From assembly GCA_963849065.1 (NCBI GenBank), contig CAWKFM010000005.1, positions 1,426,001 through 1,490,000 on the forward strand: 64,000 nt of DNA, given 5' to 3'. This DNA comes from TOLSYN sp963849065. Lineage in GTDB: Bacteria; Acidobacteriota; Terriglobia; Terriglobales; Acidobacteriaceae. Positions 9,010 to 17,048 of this stretch are shown in pieces. The notes under the pieces were generated by a model. The model worked only from the letters and a program-made list of their open reading frames with translations. It ran no database searches and had not been told where the DNA came from. Position numbers and translations under genes: made by a program. The stretch's first letter is position 1, and every line of letters begins with the position of its first letter.

Positions 9010-9522
9010 ATGGAAGCACGTTTTGATTATGTGAAAGCCGCCCCCGGCGTGCCCCGGGCGCTGGGCGTTGTCGAGGAGTATCTTCACACCTGCGGCCTGG
9101 AAGAATCGCTGCTCGACCTGGTCCGGCTGCGCGCCTCACAGATCAACGGCAGTGCGGTTTGCATGGACATCCAGTGGGATGAGAATGCCTTTGGCGTAGT
9201 CGCGCAATGGAAGGATCTGCGCGCGCTTGCCGACAGCGAATTGCGCTACCGCGGACTCGACGCTTGGCGCAAATCTCCGCACTGGTCGGAGCGCGAGCGC
9301 GCCGCCCTTGCCTGGACAGAGGCAGTGACGCTGGTGGCAAACACCCGCGTTCCTGACAGTGTTTACAACGAGGTTCGGACGTACTTTAACGACAAGGAAT
9401 TGTCTGACCTCACGCTTGCCATTGCAGCCACCAACGCATGGAACCGGCTCTCGATTGCAAGCCGCAGAGAGGCCAGCCTGGTTCCGGACGCGGATGCGAC
9501 AGAGCAAAGGCGCGCCAGCTAG
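9010..9522 (+). CDS. CMD/AhpD-like paralogue lacking the CxxCxxxH motif
   Basis: A 170-residue tandem paralogue of the preceding gene, opening with the same MEARFDY and GAGGTTG context upstream, which fixes the start at 9010 rather than an earlier in-frame codon. The redox centre is altered: C48 is Ser and H55 is Gln, leaving only C51 (SAVCMDIQ). Directly after it, 11 residues (57-67, between two Trp) are inserted relative to copy 1. The rest aligns closely, including AALAWTEAVTLVA and ATNAWNRL. Peroxidase-type chemistry is unlikely. It may be a binding or structural partner of copy 1. Confidence 0.85.
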   Translation: MEARFDYVKAAPGVPRALGVVEEYLHTCGLEESLLDLVRLRASQINGSAVCMDIQWDENAFGVVAQWKDLRALADSELRYRGLDAWRKSPHWSERERAALAWTEAVTLVANTRVPDSVYNEVRTYFNDKELSDLTLAIAATNAWNRLSIASRREASLVPDADATEQRRAS

Positions 9523-9592
9523 AAACGGGGCGAGCGTACTTTCGCATCTGGGTCGAAAGACGAGACGCAGATGCGCGGCAGCATCAACCGTG

Positions 9593-10897
9593 TCAGCTGT
9601 TGGGCGCCGCCGGACCGCCAAGAGATTCAGCCATCGCTCTCCCCAATCGGACGCTTTCCGCAATGCCGCGGTCCTCCGGGTAATAGAAGCAGGTGTCGGC
9701 TATCTGCAGACCCGAGATGGGCGTCTGCACAGGAGGAATTTTGGCTGCGAAGCCAGGCTCGCAGATTGGCTGGCCGTAGCGTAAACGCGCTACCTTTGTG
9801 GCCACGATCTTGTCACGAGTGAGTGAAGGATTGATGCGTTTGAGACAGCCAAATGCCTCATCGAGCAGCTGATCGTCGGGCCAGGAGAACTTCTTGTTCG
9901 TGACCGGCATGTAATACGGTACGTACAAAATGGCATTATTGCCGACATCTCGGAGGTTTGAGAACTCGATGACACCTGGAATTTCGATGTCCGGCTCAGA
10001 GACATTGATCCAGAAGTGCGGACTAACGGAATACGAGAGTTTGAATATGACGCAGATGACACCGATGTTGTGGATCGCTTCGTAGTTCTTCTTCCACTCA
10101 AGAGGAAGATCTGGTACGAGGGCAGAAACCAGTGGGGTTGGAACCGTGCAAATGACGGCGTCGGCCTCTTGGTGGCGATTTGGGGTTTGAACGCCGGTGA
10201 CCCGGCAATCCTGAACTGTGACTTGTTGGACTGGCTCGCCAAGATGCACCTTTCCACCGTTGGACTGGATACCGTCAACGAGCGCGTTCACGAGGGTGAT
10301 AGAGCCGCCCTCCATGTATCCAAGTTCTTCCTGGAGGATGCTTTTGCGTGAGCGTCCAATGCGGCGGATGCGAGTCCAGATCCACGCCGCAGAGATGTTG
10401 TCCGCGAATTCATAGAACTTGTGATCGAAAAGGGGCTTCCAGAACTGATTATAAATGGAGATGCCACACCACCGGACGATCCAGCTTTTGGCGGTCTCGT
10501 TTTCGATCGCCGGCCAGCTATTGCGGCGAAGACAGATGAAGGCGAAGATTCCGTAGCGTATTTTATCGACCATTCCAAGTGAGGGAAATCGCAGCAGGGA
10601 GACGGGATCTCCCCAAGAATGAAGCTTGTTGCCGTTGAAAAGGCCCATGCTGGTGAGGTGCCATTTTAGCTTATCTGCGATCCCCAGCTCCTGCATAAGA
10701 GAAAACGTGGGGAAATCGGTGCGGCATACAAAGTGGTAGAAACGCTCAATTGAAATGCCGTCAAAGTCGAAGTGGCCGGCCATTCCTCCGGCTTCAGGCG
10801 CTCCCTCAAATAGATCAACCTGGTGACCGTTTGTGGCGGCTCGATAGGCGGCTGCCAAGCCCATGGGACCCGCTCCGATCACAACGACTCGCGACAT
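9593..10897 (-). CDS. NAD(P)/FAD-dependent amine oxidase-like oxidoreductase
   Basis: A 434-residue flavoprotein. The N-terminus VVVIGAGPMGLAAAY is a Rossmann dinucleotide motif (GxGxxG), followed by DLFEGAPEAGGMAG, which is typical of protoporphyrinogen-oxidase/amine-oxidase-like enzymes. The C-terminal FAD motif is ISGLQIADTCFYYPEDRGIAESV. Relatives occur in exopolysaccharide, sterol and hopanoid gene sets, and some resemble UDP-galactopyranose mutase. The substrate is unknown. It follows a polytopic glycosyltransferase-like gene by 53 bases on the same strand, so a shared role in glycolipid or polyprenyl chemistry is possible. Confidence 0.82.
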   Translation of the reverse strand: MSRVVVIGAGPMGLAAAYRAATNGHQVDLFEGAPEAGGMAGHFDFDGISIERFYHFVCRTDFPTFSLMQELGIADKLKWHLTSMGLFNGNKLHSWGDPVSLLRFPSLGMVDKIRYGIFAFICLRRNSWPAIENETAKSWIVRWCGISIYNQFWKPLFDHKFYEFADNISAAWIWTRIRRIGRSRKSILQEELGYMEGGSITLVNALVDGIQSNGGKVHLGEPVQQVTVQDCRVTGVQTPNRHQEADAVICTVPTPLVSALVPDLPLEWKKNYEAIHNIGVICVIFKLSYSVSPHFWINVSEPDIEIPGVIEFSNLRDVGNNAILYVPYYMPVTNKKFSWPDDQLLDEAFGCLKRINPSLTRDKIVATKVARLRYGQPICEPGFAAKIPPVQTPISGLQIADTCFYYPEDRGIAESVRLGRAMAESLGGPAAPNS

Positions 10898-10950
10898 CCC
10901 TTGAGCTCCTTGAACCGTTTTTACAATGCAGTGGGCCTACCTAAAGAGAA

Positions 10951-12549
10951 CTATGGGTCGAGCTTATAGACATCGAAAATCCCAGTCGAGGGCTGCTGTT
11001 GATAATGTGACCATGTGGAGGCAAAGGCGGGACTTTGCCGGAACCAGGAAATCATATCGAAGCTCTTGCCCTCGATACCCTGACAGGGCTGGTCCAGGCT
11101 GCAGTGCAGGACAAGGACAACAGAGGGCCGCCAGTAGATCAGATCCTCGGTGGTTTCGGAGCGCTGAAGGGCCGCAAGCCTGGCCACCGTCTCAGGGGAA
11201 AGTTGCTTGAAGGGGAAAGTCGGGCTGGTTCTACCCAATTCATTCTGAATGATCGCGGGCATCATCCACAGATGAGCGAAGCGGCCTCCCCAATTCAAGC
11301 CGTGATTGTAAGCGCTAGCCAGAGGGTAGACACTGGTTGAAAACACGAAGACCGTTGTTGATGGCTTGTATTGGGCGAAAATTCGGTCGACATCCTCTTT
11401 CTCTGTGCACGCTTTGCCGAAGTGCGCTAGACGAGGTTGGATCGCGAGGGCTAAAAGCATGATGGCGCTGGCGCCGGAGGCGGCGAGCACCATCCTCCTG
11501 ACGAGAATCGAGTTGGATGTGAGTCTGCCGATGACGGGATCAAGGCGTTCGGCGAGAAGATATGACAGTGCCAACAGGAGGAACGCCCGGTGCGGATACC
11601 GATGATAGGTCCACACAGTGTGCTGGATGTCGCAAGCCACGAACGAGGCGAAGCCGCAGATCAATAATGCCAGGGGTGTTTCCGGGTCGCGCAGACGGCG
11701 GCGAAGACGGAGCCAGACCAAGAACATTGCGATTAAAGGCAGGATGTAGAAATCGAGGCTGAGCGCCAGCACAAGAGTGCTCTCGGTTCCGAAGGCCCAA
11801 TAGACATCGGAAAGAAGCGGGACTATCTCCGTGATGTAAAGGGGCGTGAGAAGGAGTACCAGCGCGAGAATGAAGGAACTGGTGAGGACTAGGGCCAAGA
11901 AGTCCGGTGCGAGCGCCCGGCGAAGAGTGCGGGCGCGGAAAGCAAGAAACAGCTCGAGGCCTACAAGGATGAGGATATCTTGGGGCTTGAACCAGATGGC
12001 GATGCCCGCGGCCACGCCCAAAGCGCAGCGCTCGGCCAAGGATAGGCGGGAAACTACGCTGGTCGAAGCAGCCAAAACATAAGGGACTAGCAGGATGAAG
12101 AGGAGGTTCTCGCGCTGACCGAAATCGTAGGGTCCGATGCTGAATTCAATCCAAAGTATTGCGCAGCCGAGAAGAGCAACAGCGGCAGGACTGACGATTG
12201 CGGCGCTACGGCGCAATAGCGCGACACACCACGCTACGCTGCCAAAGATCATCGCAATCACCAGCAGTCTGAAGGAGAAGACAGCAGACCCATGCGTCCA
12301 GCGTGCGAGCATTACGGGGAGTGCCGAAAACCAGATGATCAAGGGCGGATTGGACTCCATCAAGCGCGGACCGTAGATTTCGGCGCCGGAGAGAAAGCGT
12401 TGCGCCTCGAAAAGATAGGAGGATTGGTCATGTCCAAGATAATTGGCAAAGTATGGGTACAGAAACGAGGCGAAGATTACGAGCGCGCCGCATGCCATGA
12501 CAAGGGCGGGGAGAGCCATAGGAAACTTAGAAGCTTTTTCCGGCTTCAT
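10951..12549 (-). CDS. Polytopic membrane glycosyltransferase-like protein (GT39/ArnT-like)
   Basis: A 532-residue membrane protein with about 10-11 hydrophobic segments and a short soluble C-terminal part (about 430-532). The first loop has YLGHDQSSYLFEAQRFLSG followed by NPPLIIW. An acidic residue in that loop plus a later PP motif is the usual layout of GT-C fold, dolichyl-phosphate-mannose-type transferases. The start at 12549 is preferred over a longer reading that would overlap the upstream gene, because AGAGGAAC lies just upstream. It probably transfers sugar from a polyprenyl-phosphate donor outside the membrane, but the acceptor is unknown. Confidence 0.75.
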   Translation of the reverse strand: MKPEKASKFPMALPALVMACGALVIFASFLYPYFANYLGHDQSSYLFEAQRFLSGAEIYGPRLMESNPPLIIWFSALPVMLARWTHGSAVFSFRLLVIAMIFGSVAWCVALLRRSAAIVSPAAVALLGCAILWIEFSIGPYDFGQRENLLFILLVPYVLAASTSVVSRLSLAERCALGVAAGIAIWFKPQDILILVGLELFLAFRARTLRRALAPDFLALVLTSSFILALVLLLTPLYITEIVPLLSDVYWAFGTESTLVLALSLDFYILPLIAMFLVWLRLRRRLRDPETPLALLICGFASFVACDIQHTVWTYHRYPHRAFLLLALSYLLAERLDPVIGRLTSNSILVRRMVLAASGASAIMLLALAIQPRLAHFGKACTEKEDVDRIFAQYKPSTTVFVFSTSVYPLASAYNHGLNWGGRFAHLWMMPAIIQNELGRTSPTFPFKQLSPETVARLAALQRSETTEDLIYWRPSVVLVLHCSLDQPCQGIEGKSFDMISWFRQSPAFASTWSHYQQQPSTGIFDVYKLDP

Positions 12550-12608
12550 ATGGGAAGTTCCTCTACAAGAAGAGTGCGAGACAGTGGATTGCAGGGTTGC
12601 CAACAGTG

Positions 12609-12635
12609 TACCCCGACCACAAATTGGTCGGGGTA
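12609..12635 (-). terminator. Perfect hairpin after the methyltransferase/MTHFR gene
   Basis: A 10-bp perfect stem (TACCCCGACC / GGTCGGGGTA) with a 7-base loop lies 45 bases after the end of the Hcy-methyltransferase/MTHFR gene. No U-run follows, so it is a weak or factor-assisted terminator, or an mRNA-end stabiliser. Confidence 0.5.
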
Positions 12636-12679
12636 GAGCACAAGAGTGGTGCCCTCTGAAATCGCGAAGCACTGGAAGC

Positions 12680-14524
12680 TCATCCTCCCGTGCGCTGGCC
12701 GAGAGCCTCAATCACATCCACAGCCGCGGCGAATTTGCCGAGCGGGGCGCTGACTTGCACGCCCTGCACCATGCCGCGCGCCTCCAGTAACATCTCGCGG
12801 GCGATGTGGACGCCTTCGGCACGGGCATGTTCGCTGTCGGAGCTGGCGGCGGCCATGCGCTCCAGAATCTCGTCGGGCACCGAGACGCGCAGTTCATTGC
12901 GCATGAACTCTGCGTTGCGCACACTGGTGAGAGGCCAGATGCCGGCGAGAACCGGGATGCGGCAGTGCTCGATGCGGCGAATGAAACGCTCCAGCAGGCG
13001 CATGTCAAAGACCGGCTGAGTGACCGCGAACTGGGCTCCCGCCTCGCATTTCAATTCGAACCGGCGCACCTCCTCCTCGAGGTCGGTGATCCCGGGATTG
13101 GCGCCCACGCCGATGACAAACGTGGTGGCCGAGCCGATGGGGTTGGCACCGAGGTCCATACCCTGATTGAGGTTGCTGACGATATTGACCAGGCCGATCG
13201 CGTCCACGTCAAAAACGGCGGTTGCGTCCGGATAGTTGCCGAGCTTGGGCGGGTCGCCAGTGATGCAGATGAGATTATGCAAGCCGAGGGCACTGGCGCC
13301 CAGCAGGTCGCTCTGGATGCCGAGGACGTTACGGTCGCGGCAGGTGTAGTGCAGAACGGTCTCGATGCCGCACTCGCGCTCGATGATGGTGCACAGCGCC
13401 TGGTTGCTCATGCGGGCCGAAGCGCGGGGGCTGTCCGGTATGTTGACCGCATCGATGCCGACGCCGCGCAGAAACTGCGCCGCCGCCAGCTCCTTGGCCG
13501 GGCTGGTTCCCTTGGGCGGGACAATCTCGACCATGGTCACAAAATCGCCTGCAACGAGTTTTCGTCCCAGTCCGGAGCGCTCCTCCAGGGGCTTAACCTC
13601 TGGGGCGTTCGCTGGGCTCGCAATGGTTACCTGAAAAGAGGAAGAACGGGCTTCGCCGACGCGCAGCGCCGCCTGCATGGCCTTGATGTGCTCTGGAGTC
13701 GTGCCACAGCACCCGCCGACAAAAGAAACACCGGCGGCCACAAATTTACGCGCATAGCTGGCCATGTACTCGGGCGAGCAGAGATAAATGTTTCGTCCCT
13801 CCACATTGCGCGGCATACCGGCGTTGGGCTGGGCCGAGAGCGGCAGCGGGGTGACACGGCGCAGGCGCTCCATGGTCTCCAGCATGGCGGCGGGGCCGAC
13901 CGAGCAGTTGCAGCCGACCACATCGACTCCGAAGCCGGTGAGACGGGCGCCGAAGGTTTCCGGATCGGTACCGTCGAGTGCGTTGCCATCCTCGTCGATG
14001 GTGACCTGGGCGACGACGGGCACTCCGGGAGCGGCGGCGCGCGCGGCCAGCACAGCCTGATGCAGTTCGTCGATGTAGCCAAAGGTTTCCAGCAGAATCA
14101 GGTCCACGCCCTCGGCGGCCATCACCTCGATCTGCTCGCGGAAGGCGGCTTGCGCCTCTTCGCGCGAGATCTTGCCGAGCGGCTCAATGTGCAGGCCCAG
14201 AGGTCCCACACTGCCGGCCACCAGCACACCGGAACCGGCGGCGGCGCGGGCCAGTTGCACGCCGGCGCGGTTGATGTCGCCCACGCTGGCCTCATATCCG
14301 TGGCGCTGCAGGCGGTAGCGGTTGGCGCCGAAGGTGTTGGTCTCCAGCACCTCGGCCCCGGCCTTCACGTAGTCGGCGTGGATGGCGCCGACGATCTCCG
14401 GTTGCGACAGGTTGAGCTCGTCGTAACAGCGGTTGATGAAGACACCTTTCGCATAGAGCAGGGTTCCCATGGCTCCGTCGCACAAAATGGGTCCACGGCC
14501 CAGCCGTTCCAAAAACGATGACAT
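12680..14524 (-). CDS. Bifunctional homocysteine S-methyltransferase / methylenetetrahydrofolate reductase
   Basis: A 614-residue fusion. Residues 1-290 are a Hcy-binding (MetH N-terminal-like) barrel: GAMGTLL near the start, then zinc-binding cysteines C205/C207 (GCNCSVG) and C272-C273 (GGCCGTTPEH). Residues ~318-614 are a MetF-like MTHFR TIM barrel (VTMVEIVPPKG, NIPDSPRAS, ICITGDPP, GAQFAVTQPVFD). It should reduce methylene-THF to methyl-THF and may pass methyl groups to homocysteine in methionine synthesis. The same arrangement is known in B. subtilis YitJ. No SAM riboswitch is evident in the upstream 150 bases. Confidence 0.92.
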   Translation of the reverse strand: MSSFLERLGRGPILCDGAMGTLLYAKGVFINRCYDELNLSQPEIVGAIHADYVKAGAEVLETNTFGANRYRLQRHGYEASVGDINRAGVQLARAAAGSGVLVAGSVGPLGLHIEPLGKISREEAQAAFREQIEVMAAEGVDLILLETFGYIDELHQAVLAARAAAPGVPVVAQVTIDEDGNALDGTDPETFGARLTGFGVDVVGCNCSVGPAAMLETMERLRRVTPLPLSAQPNAGMPRNVEGRNIYLCSPEYMASYARKFVAAGVSFVGGCCGTTPEHIKAMQAALRVGEARSSSFQVTIASPANAPEVKPLEERSGLGRKLVAGDFVTMVEIVPPKGTSPAKELAAAQFLRGVGIDAVNIPDSPRASARMSNQALCTIIERECGIETVLHYTCRDRNVLGIQSDLLGASALGLHNLICITGDPPKLGNYPDATAVFDVDAIGLVNIVSNLNQGMDLGANPIGSATTFVIGVGANPGITDLEEEVRRFELKCEAGAQFAVTQPVFDMRLLERFIRRIEHCRIPVLAGIWPLTSVRNAEFMRNELRVSVPDEILERMAAASSDSEHARAEGVHIAREMLLEARGMVQGVQVSAPLGKFAAAVDVIEALGQRTGG

Positions 14525-14687
14525 CTCCGCTCCTTCGACGCGATTTGTTTACTGCATTATCCCAGGCTGCAATTCACGGCGTTTCTGGAACCTTACCATA
14601 GCGGCCGCCTTGGGACGCGCAGATGCAATGTTATAATCAGCTTTTCCGGAATCTTCAAAAAATCCATAATCGTCTGGAGTGCGTTGC

Positions 14688-16130
14688 TTGAAACGAGCGA
14701 CATTGATCCTGGCCCTGTTGGGCGCTATCGTACTGGCCGGCTGCGGCAGCAACGACACCACGAGTCAAACCACTTATTCCTCCCCCGGCTGCGGCAACAA
14801 TGCCGCCGCGCCTCAGATCTGTAATGAACCTTACAAGCCGAAGACCCATCTTAAACATCGCGCCCTCGTCAGCAATTATTATGCCGGTGTATTGGATGTG
14901 ATGGATACGACGCAGGACCGGCTGACAACCTTTACCTTCGGGGTGGGCTCCGGACCAACCTACCTGCAGCCTTCGCCCGACGGCCTCCTGACGTTCGTGA
15001 ACAACACGGAATCGAACTCGATTTCGTCGTTTAACAACATCGAGGAGGCGGTGAAGGGGACGATCCAGCTGGGCGGGTATACGCAAAGTTTCGTCACCTC
15101 GACGGACAACCAGTCCGGCTTTGCGGCAGTCCCCAACGTTTCCAACGGGAATCCGCCGAACCTGCCGGGCGGCATTGTGCGCTTTAACCCGACCGATGGC
15201 AGCCTCAACAACGACATTCCGTTCCCCTACGTGCAATATCTTGCCCTGGACACGGCAGAACAACATCTTCTGGCTTTTACCCAAGGCGCCCCTGTTGTGA
15301 CCGTGAATAGCGTGACTGTGAGCGATGACACCGCCAACTGGGTGGACCTGACCGCCATCGATCTGGCTAAAGGCGTTCCGCCGTACTACGCACTCAGTCT
15401 AAGCAACGCCAGCGGGAGTGTGACCCTCTCCCGTCCGGTGGCCGCGTTCTTCTCCGCCGACAACACCAAGGCCTACATCCTGAGCTGCGGCTATGAATGC
15501 GGCGGCAGCAGCAGCCCTAGCGTCACAGAAATCAACACCACTTCGATTACGCCGCAAACCCCGACCATCACCGGCTCGGTCGCCACGGCGACGGTGCTGA
15601 ATCAGTGGACGATCAACGGTGCCCGCATCGGGCTGATCGACCCGACGGCGAACATGCTCTACGTGGCCGGGTCGACCATGAGCTCGACGGCGATTGATTG
15701 CCCGTTCGCTGACCTGGGCTCTCCAGCCTGCGCCACAACGCCGGCGAACGGCGGCAACAACGTCCAGGACGGCTACTTTACGGTGATCAATCTGACGACC
15801 GGGACGGTGGTATCTTCCACTCGCGTTGGCAACGGCGTGAAGCGGTGGATTCGCAACATCAACGGCGTGTACTGGGTGGCGTCGCTGAACTGCGGAGTAG
15901 AGAGCTGTGTTTCGATGGTCACGCCCACGTCCACCTCGGCTACTGCAACGGTACTTGCCAATGCCAATGGCGACGCCACGGGAATTTCACTGGAAGTCAA
16001 CAGCGGCGAGGTGTACACCATCGAAGGCGGCGAGCTGTATATCTACAACCAGAACGGCATCCAATTCATCCAGCAGTACTACAACACGGACATCAAGGGC
16101 CAGGGCAGCGACGTATTGTATATCGACTAG
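14688..16130 (+). CDS. Beta-propeller (YVTN-like) lipoprotein
   Basis: A ~480-residue secreted lipoprotein. The N-terminus MKRATLILALLGAIVLAGC is a textbook lipoprotein signal with lipobox LAGC. The body carries repeated beta-rich blades (GPTYLQPSPDGLLTFVNN, GGIVRFNPTDGSLNND, GYFTVINLTTGTVVSS, SGEVYTIEGGELYIYNQNG), as in YVTN/SMP-30-type propellers. I start at the TTG at 14688 because GGAG sits 8 bases upstream. The in-frame GTG at 14679 overlaps that ribosome-binding site. Two short Cys pairs (SCGYECGG, NCGVESC) suggest disulfides. Function is unknown; probably surface-exposed binding. Confidence 0.78.
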   Translation: MKRATLILALLGAIVLAGCGSNDTTSQTTYSSPGCGNNAAAPQICNEPYKPKTHLKHRALVSNYYAGVLDVMDTTQDRLTTFTFGVGSGPTYLQPSPDGLLTFVNNTESNSISSFNNIEEAVKGTIQLGGYTQSFVTSTDNQSGFAAVPNVSNGNPPNLPGGIVRFNPTDGSLNNDIPFPYVQYLALDTAEQHLLAFTQGAPVVTVNSVTVSDDTANWVDLTAIDLAKGVPPYYALSLSNASGSVTLSRPVAAFFSADNTKAYILSCGYECGGSSSPSVTEINTTSITPQTPTITGSVATATVLNQWTINGARIGLIDPTANMLYVAGSTMSSTAIDCPFADLGSPACATTPANGGNNVQDGYFTVINLTTGTVVSSTRVGNGVKRWIRNINGVYWVASLNCGVESCVSMVTPTSTSATATVLANANGDATGISLEVNSGEVYTIEGGELYIYNQNGIQFIQQYYNTDIKGQGSDVLYID

Positions 16131-16208
16131 CGGTGGGATCTACCGCCCACATCTGCCGCGGACGCGCCGATGTGGGCTAGGCTTTCAATGTGGAGTGGAG
16201 ATGAGACT

Positions 16209-16445
16209 ATGACCGAGCCGAGCTACGAAGAACTGAAATCCAAACTTGCCGAACTGGAAGCCAAGCAACAACGCGGCAGTGCCATCAGCTTCAAGGTCAG
16301 CGACAAAGGCGGCGTCAGCGTGTACGGACTGGGACGCTTCCCGGTTACCCTGTACTACGAGCAGTGGAACAAGCTCCTCGACCGCTCGCAGGATTTGCGC
16401 GAGTTCCTCGAGGCCAACAAGGACAAGCTGAAGCTGAAGGAATAG
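16209..16445 (+). CDS. Small hypothetical protein with N-terminal coiled coil
   Basis: A 78-residue soluble protein. Residues 5-20 (ELKSKLAELEAKQQ) look like a short coiled coil. A compact beta-alpha part follows (AISFKVSDKGGVSVYGLGRFPVTLYYEQW), ending in a charged helix. The start at 16209 has GGAG 8-9 bases upstream. An earlier in-frame ATG adds an unlikely leader. It lies 78 bases after the lipoprotein gene and is followed by a clear terminator. I recognise this type as a conserved hypothetical of acidobacteria but cannot give a function. Confidence 0.75.
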   Translation: MTEPSYEELKSKLAELEAKQQRGSAISFKVSDKGGVSVYGLGRFPVTLYYEQWNKLLDRSQDLREFLEANKDKLKLKE

Positions 16446-16478
16446 CGGCAGGGTCCCCGGGACGAGATAGGGAATAGG

Positions 16479-16518
16479 AGCCTCACCCGGACTGGCGAGT
16501 TCGGGATGGGGCTTTTTT
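16479..16518 (+). terminator. Rho-independent terminator after the 78-residue protein
   Basis: The stem AGCCTCACCCG / CGGGATGGGGCT (with a bulged A and a G-T pair) and a 12-base loop is followed by TTTTTTCT. It separates this rightward unit from the convergent lspA gene, whose stop is 17 bases on. Confidence 0.75.
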
Positions 16519-16535
16519 CTTTTCGCCGCAGCTTC

Positions 16536-17048
16536 TCAGGCGTCGCGCGAGGAGTTGGCACCAAAGATCAGATCGATGACCAACAGCGTCGCGCCGGTAA
16601 CGATGGCACTATCGGCGACGTTGAAGTCCGGCCAGGCGTGCGAGCCGATGTAGAAGTGCAGGAAATCGGTGACGCGGCCGTAACCCAGGCGGTCATAGAG
16701 ATTGCCTACGGCTCCGCCGAGGATGAGGCTCAGCGCAAGGCCGCTCCAGCTGAAGCGGCGAACTGAGTTCCAGAGCAGGTAGCAGACTACCAACATGGCA
16801 AGGGTAGAGAAGCCGACCAGCAGAGGAACCCGCACCCGCTGGGGCCACTCGGCAAAGAGGCTGAAGGCCGCACCGCTATTTTCCACGTGGGTGATGGAAA
16901 AACAATTAGGGATGACCACCACGTTGCCAAAGTTGAGGGCAACGTGGTGGCGAATGAAGATCTTGGTGATCCGGTCAAGAACGATCACGGCCACCGAGAT
17001 GGACAGATAGAGAAGGCGCAGCGCGGCACGCGACATTTTTGGCGACAT
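16536..17048 (-). CDS. lspA: Lipoprotein signal peptidase II
   Basis: A 170-residue inner-membrane aspartyl protease that removes signal peptides from diacylglyceryl-prolipoproteins. Four hydrophobic segments are visible. Conserved motifs are NSGAAFSLF (57-65), GGAVGNLYDR (111-120), VTDFLHF with catalytic D128, and FNVADSAI with catalytic D146. The ATG overlaps the last base of the ileS stop (TAATG), so lspA is translationally coupled to ileS, a pairing common in bacteria. Longer in-frame readings upstream are antisense noise within ileS. Lipobox proteins elsewhere in the window would be its substrates. Confidence 0.94.
   Translation of the reverse strand: MSPKMSRAALRLLYLSISVAVIVLDRITKIFIRHHVALNFGNVVVIPNCFSITHVENSGAAFSLFAEWPQRVRVPLLVGFSTLAMLVVCYLLWNSVRRFSWSGLALSLILGGAVGNLYDRLGYGRVTDFLHFYIGSHAWPDFNVADSAIVTGATLLVIDLIFGANSSRDA

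Noticed and set aside
12806..14521. Long open frame (571 codons) antisense to the methyltransferase/MTHFR gene
   Set aside because: It mirrors the codon structure of a strongly supported enzyme gene in GC-rich DNA. Its sequence has no recognisable fold, signal or start site.
14525..14687. SAM riboswitch upstream of the homocysteine methyltransferase/MTHFR gene
   Set aside because: The sequence before the start does not show the conserved SAM-I or SAM-II core. I see no matching helices.
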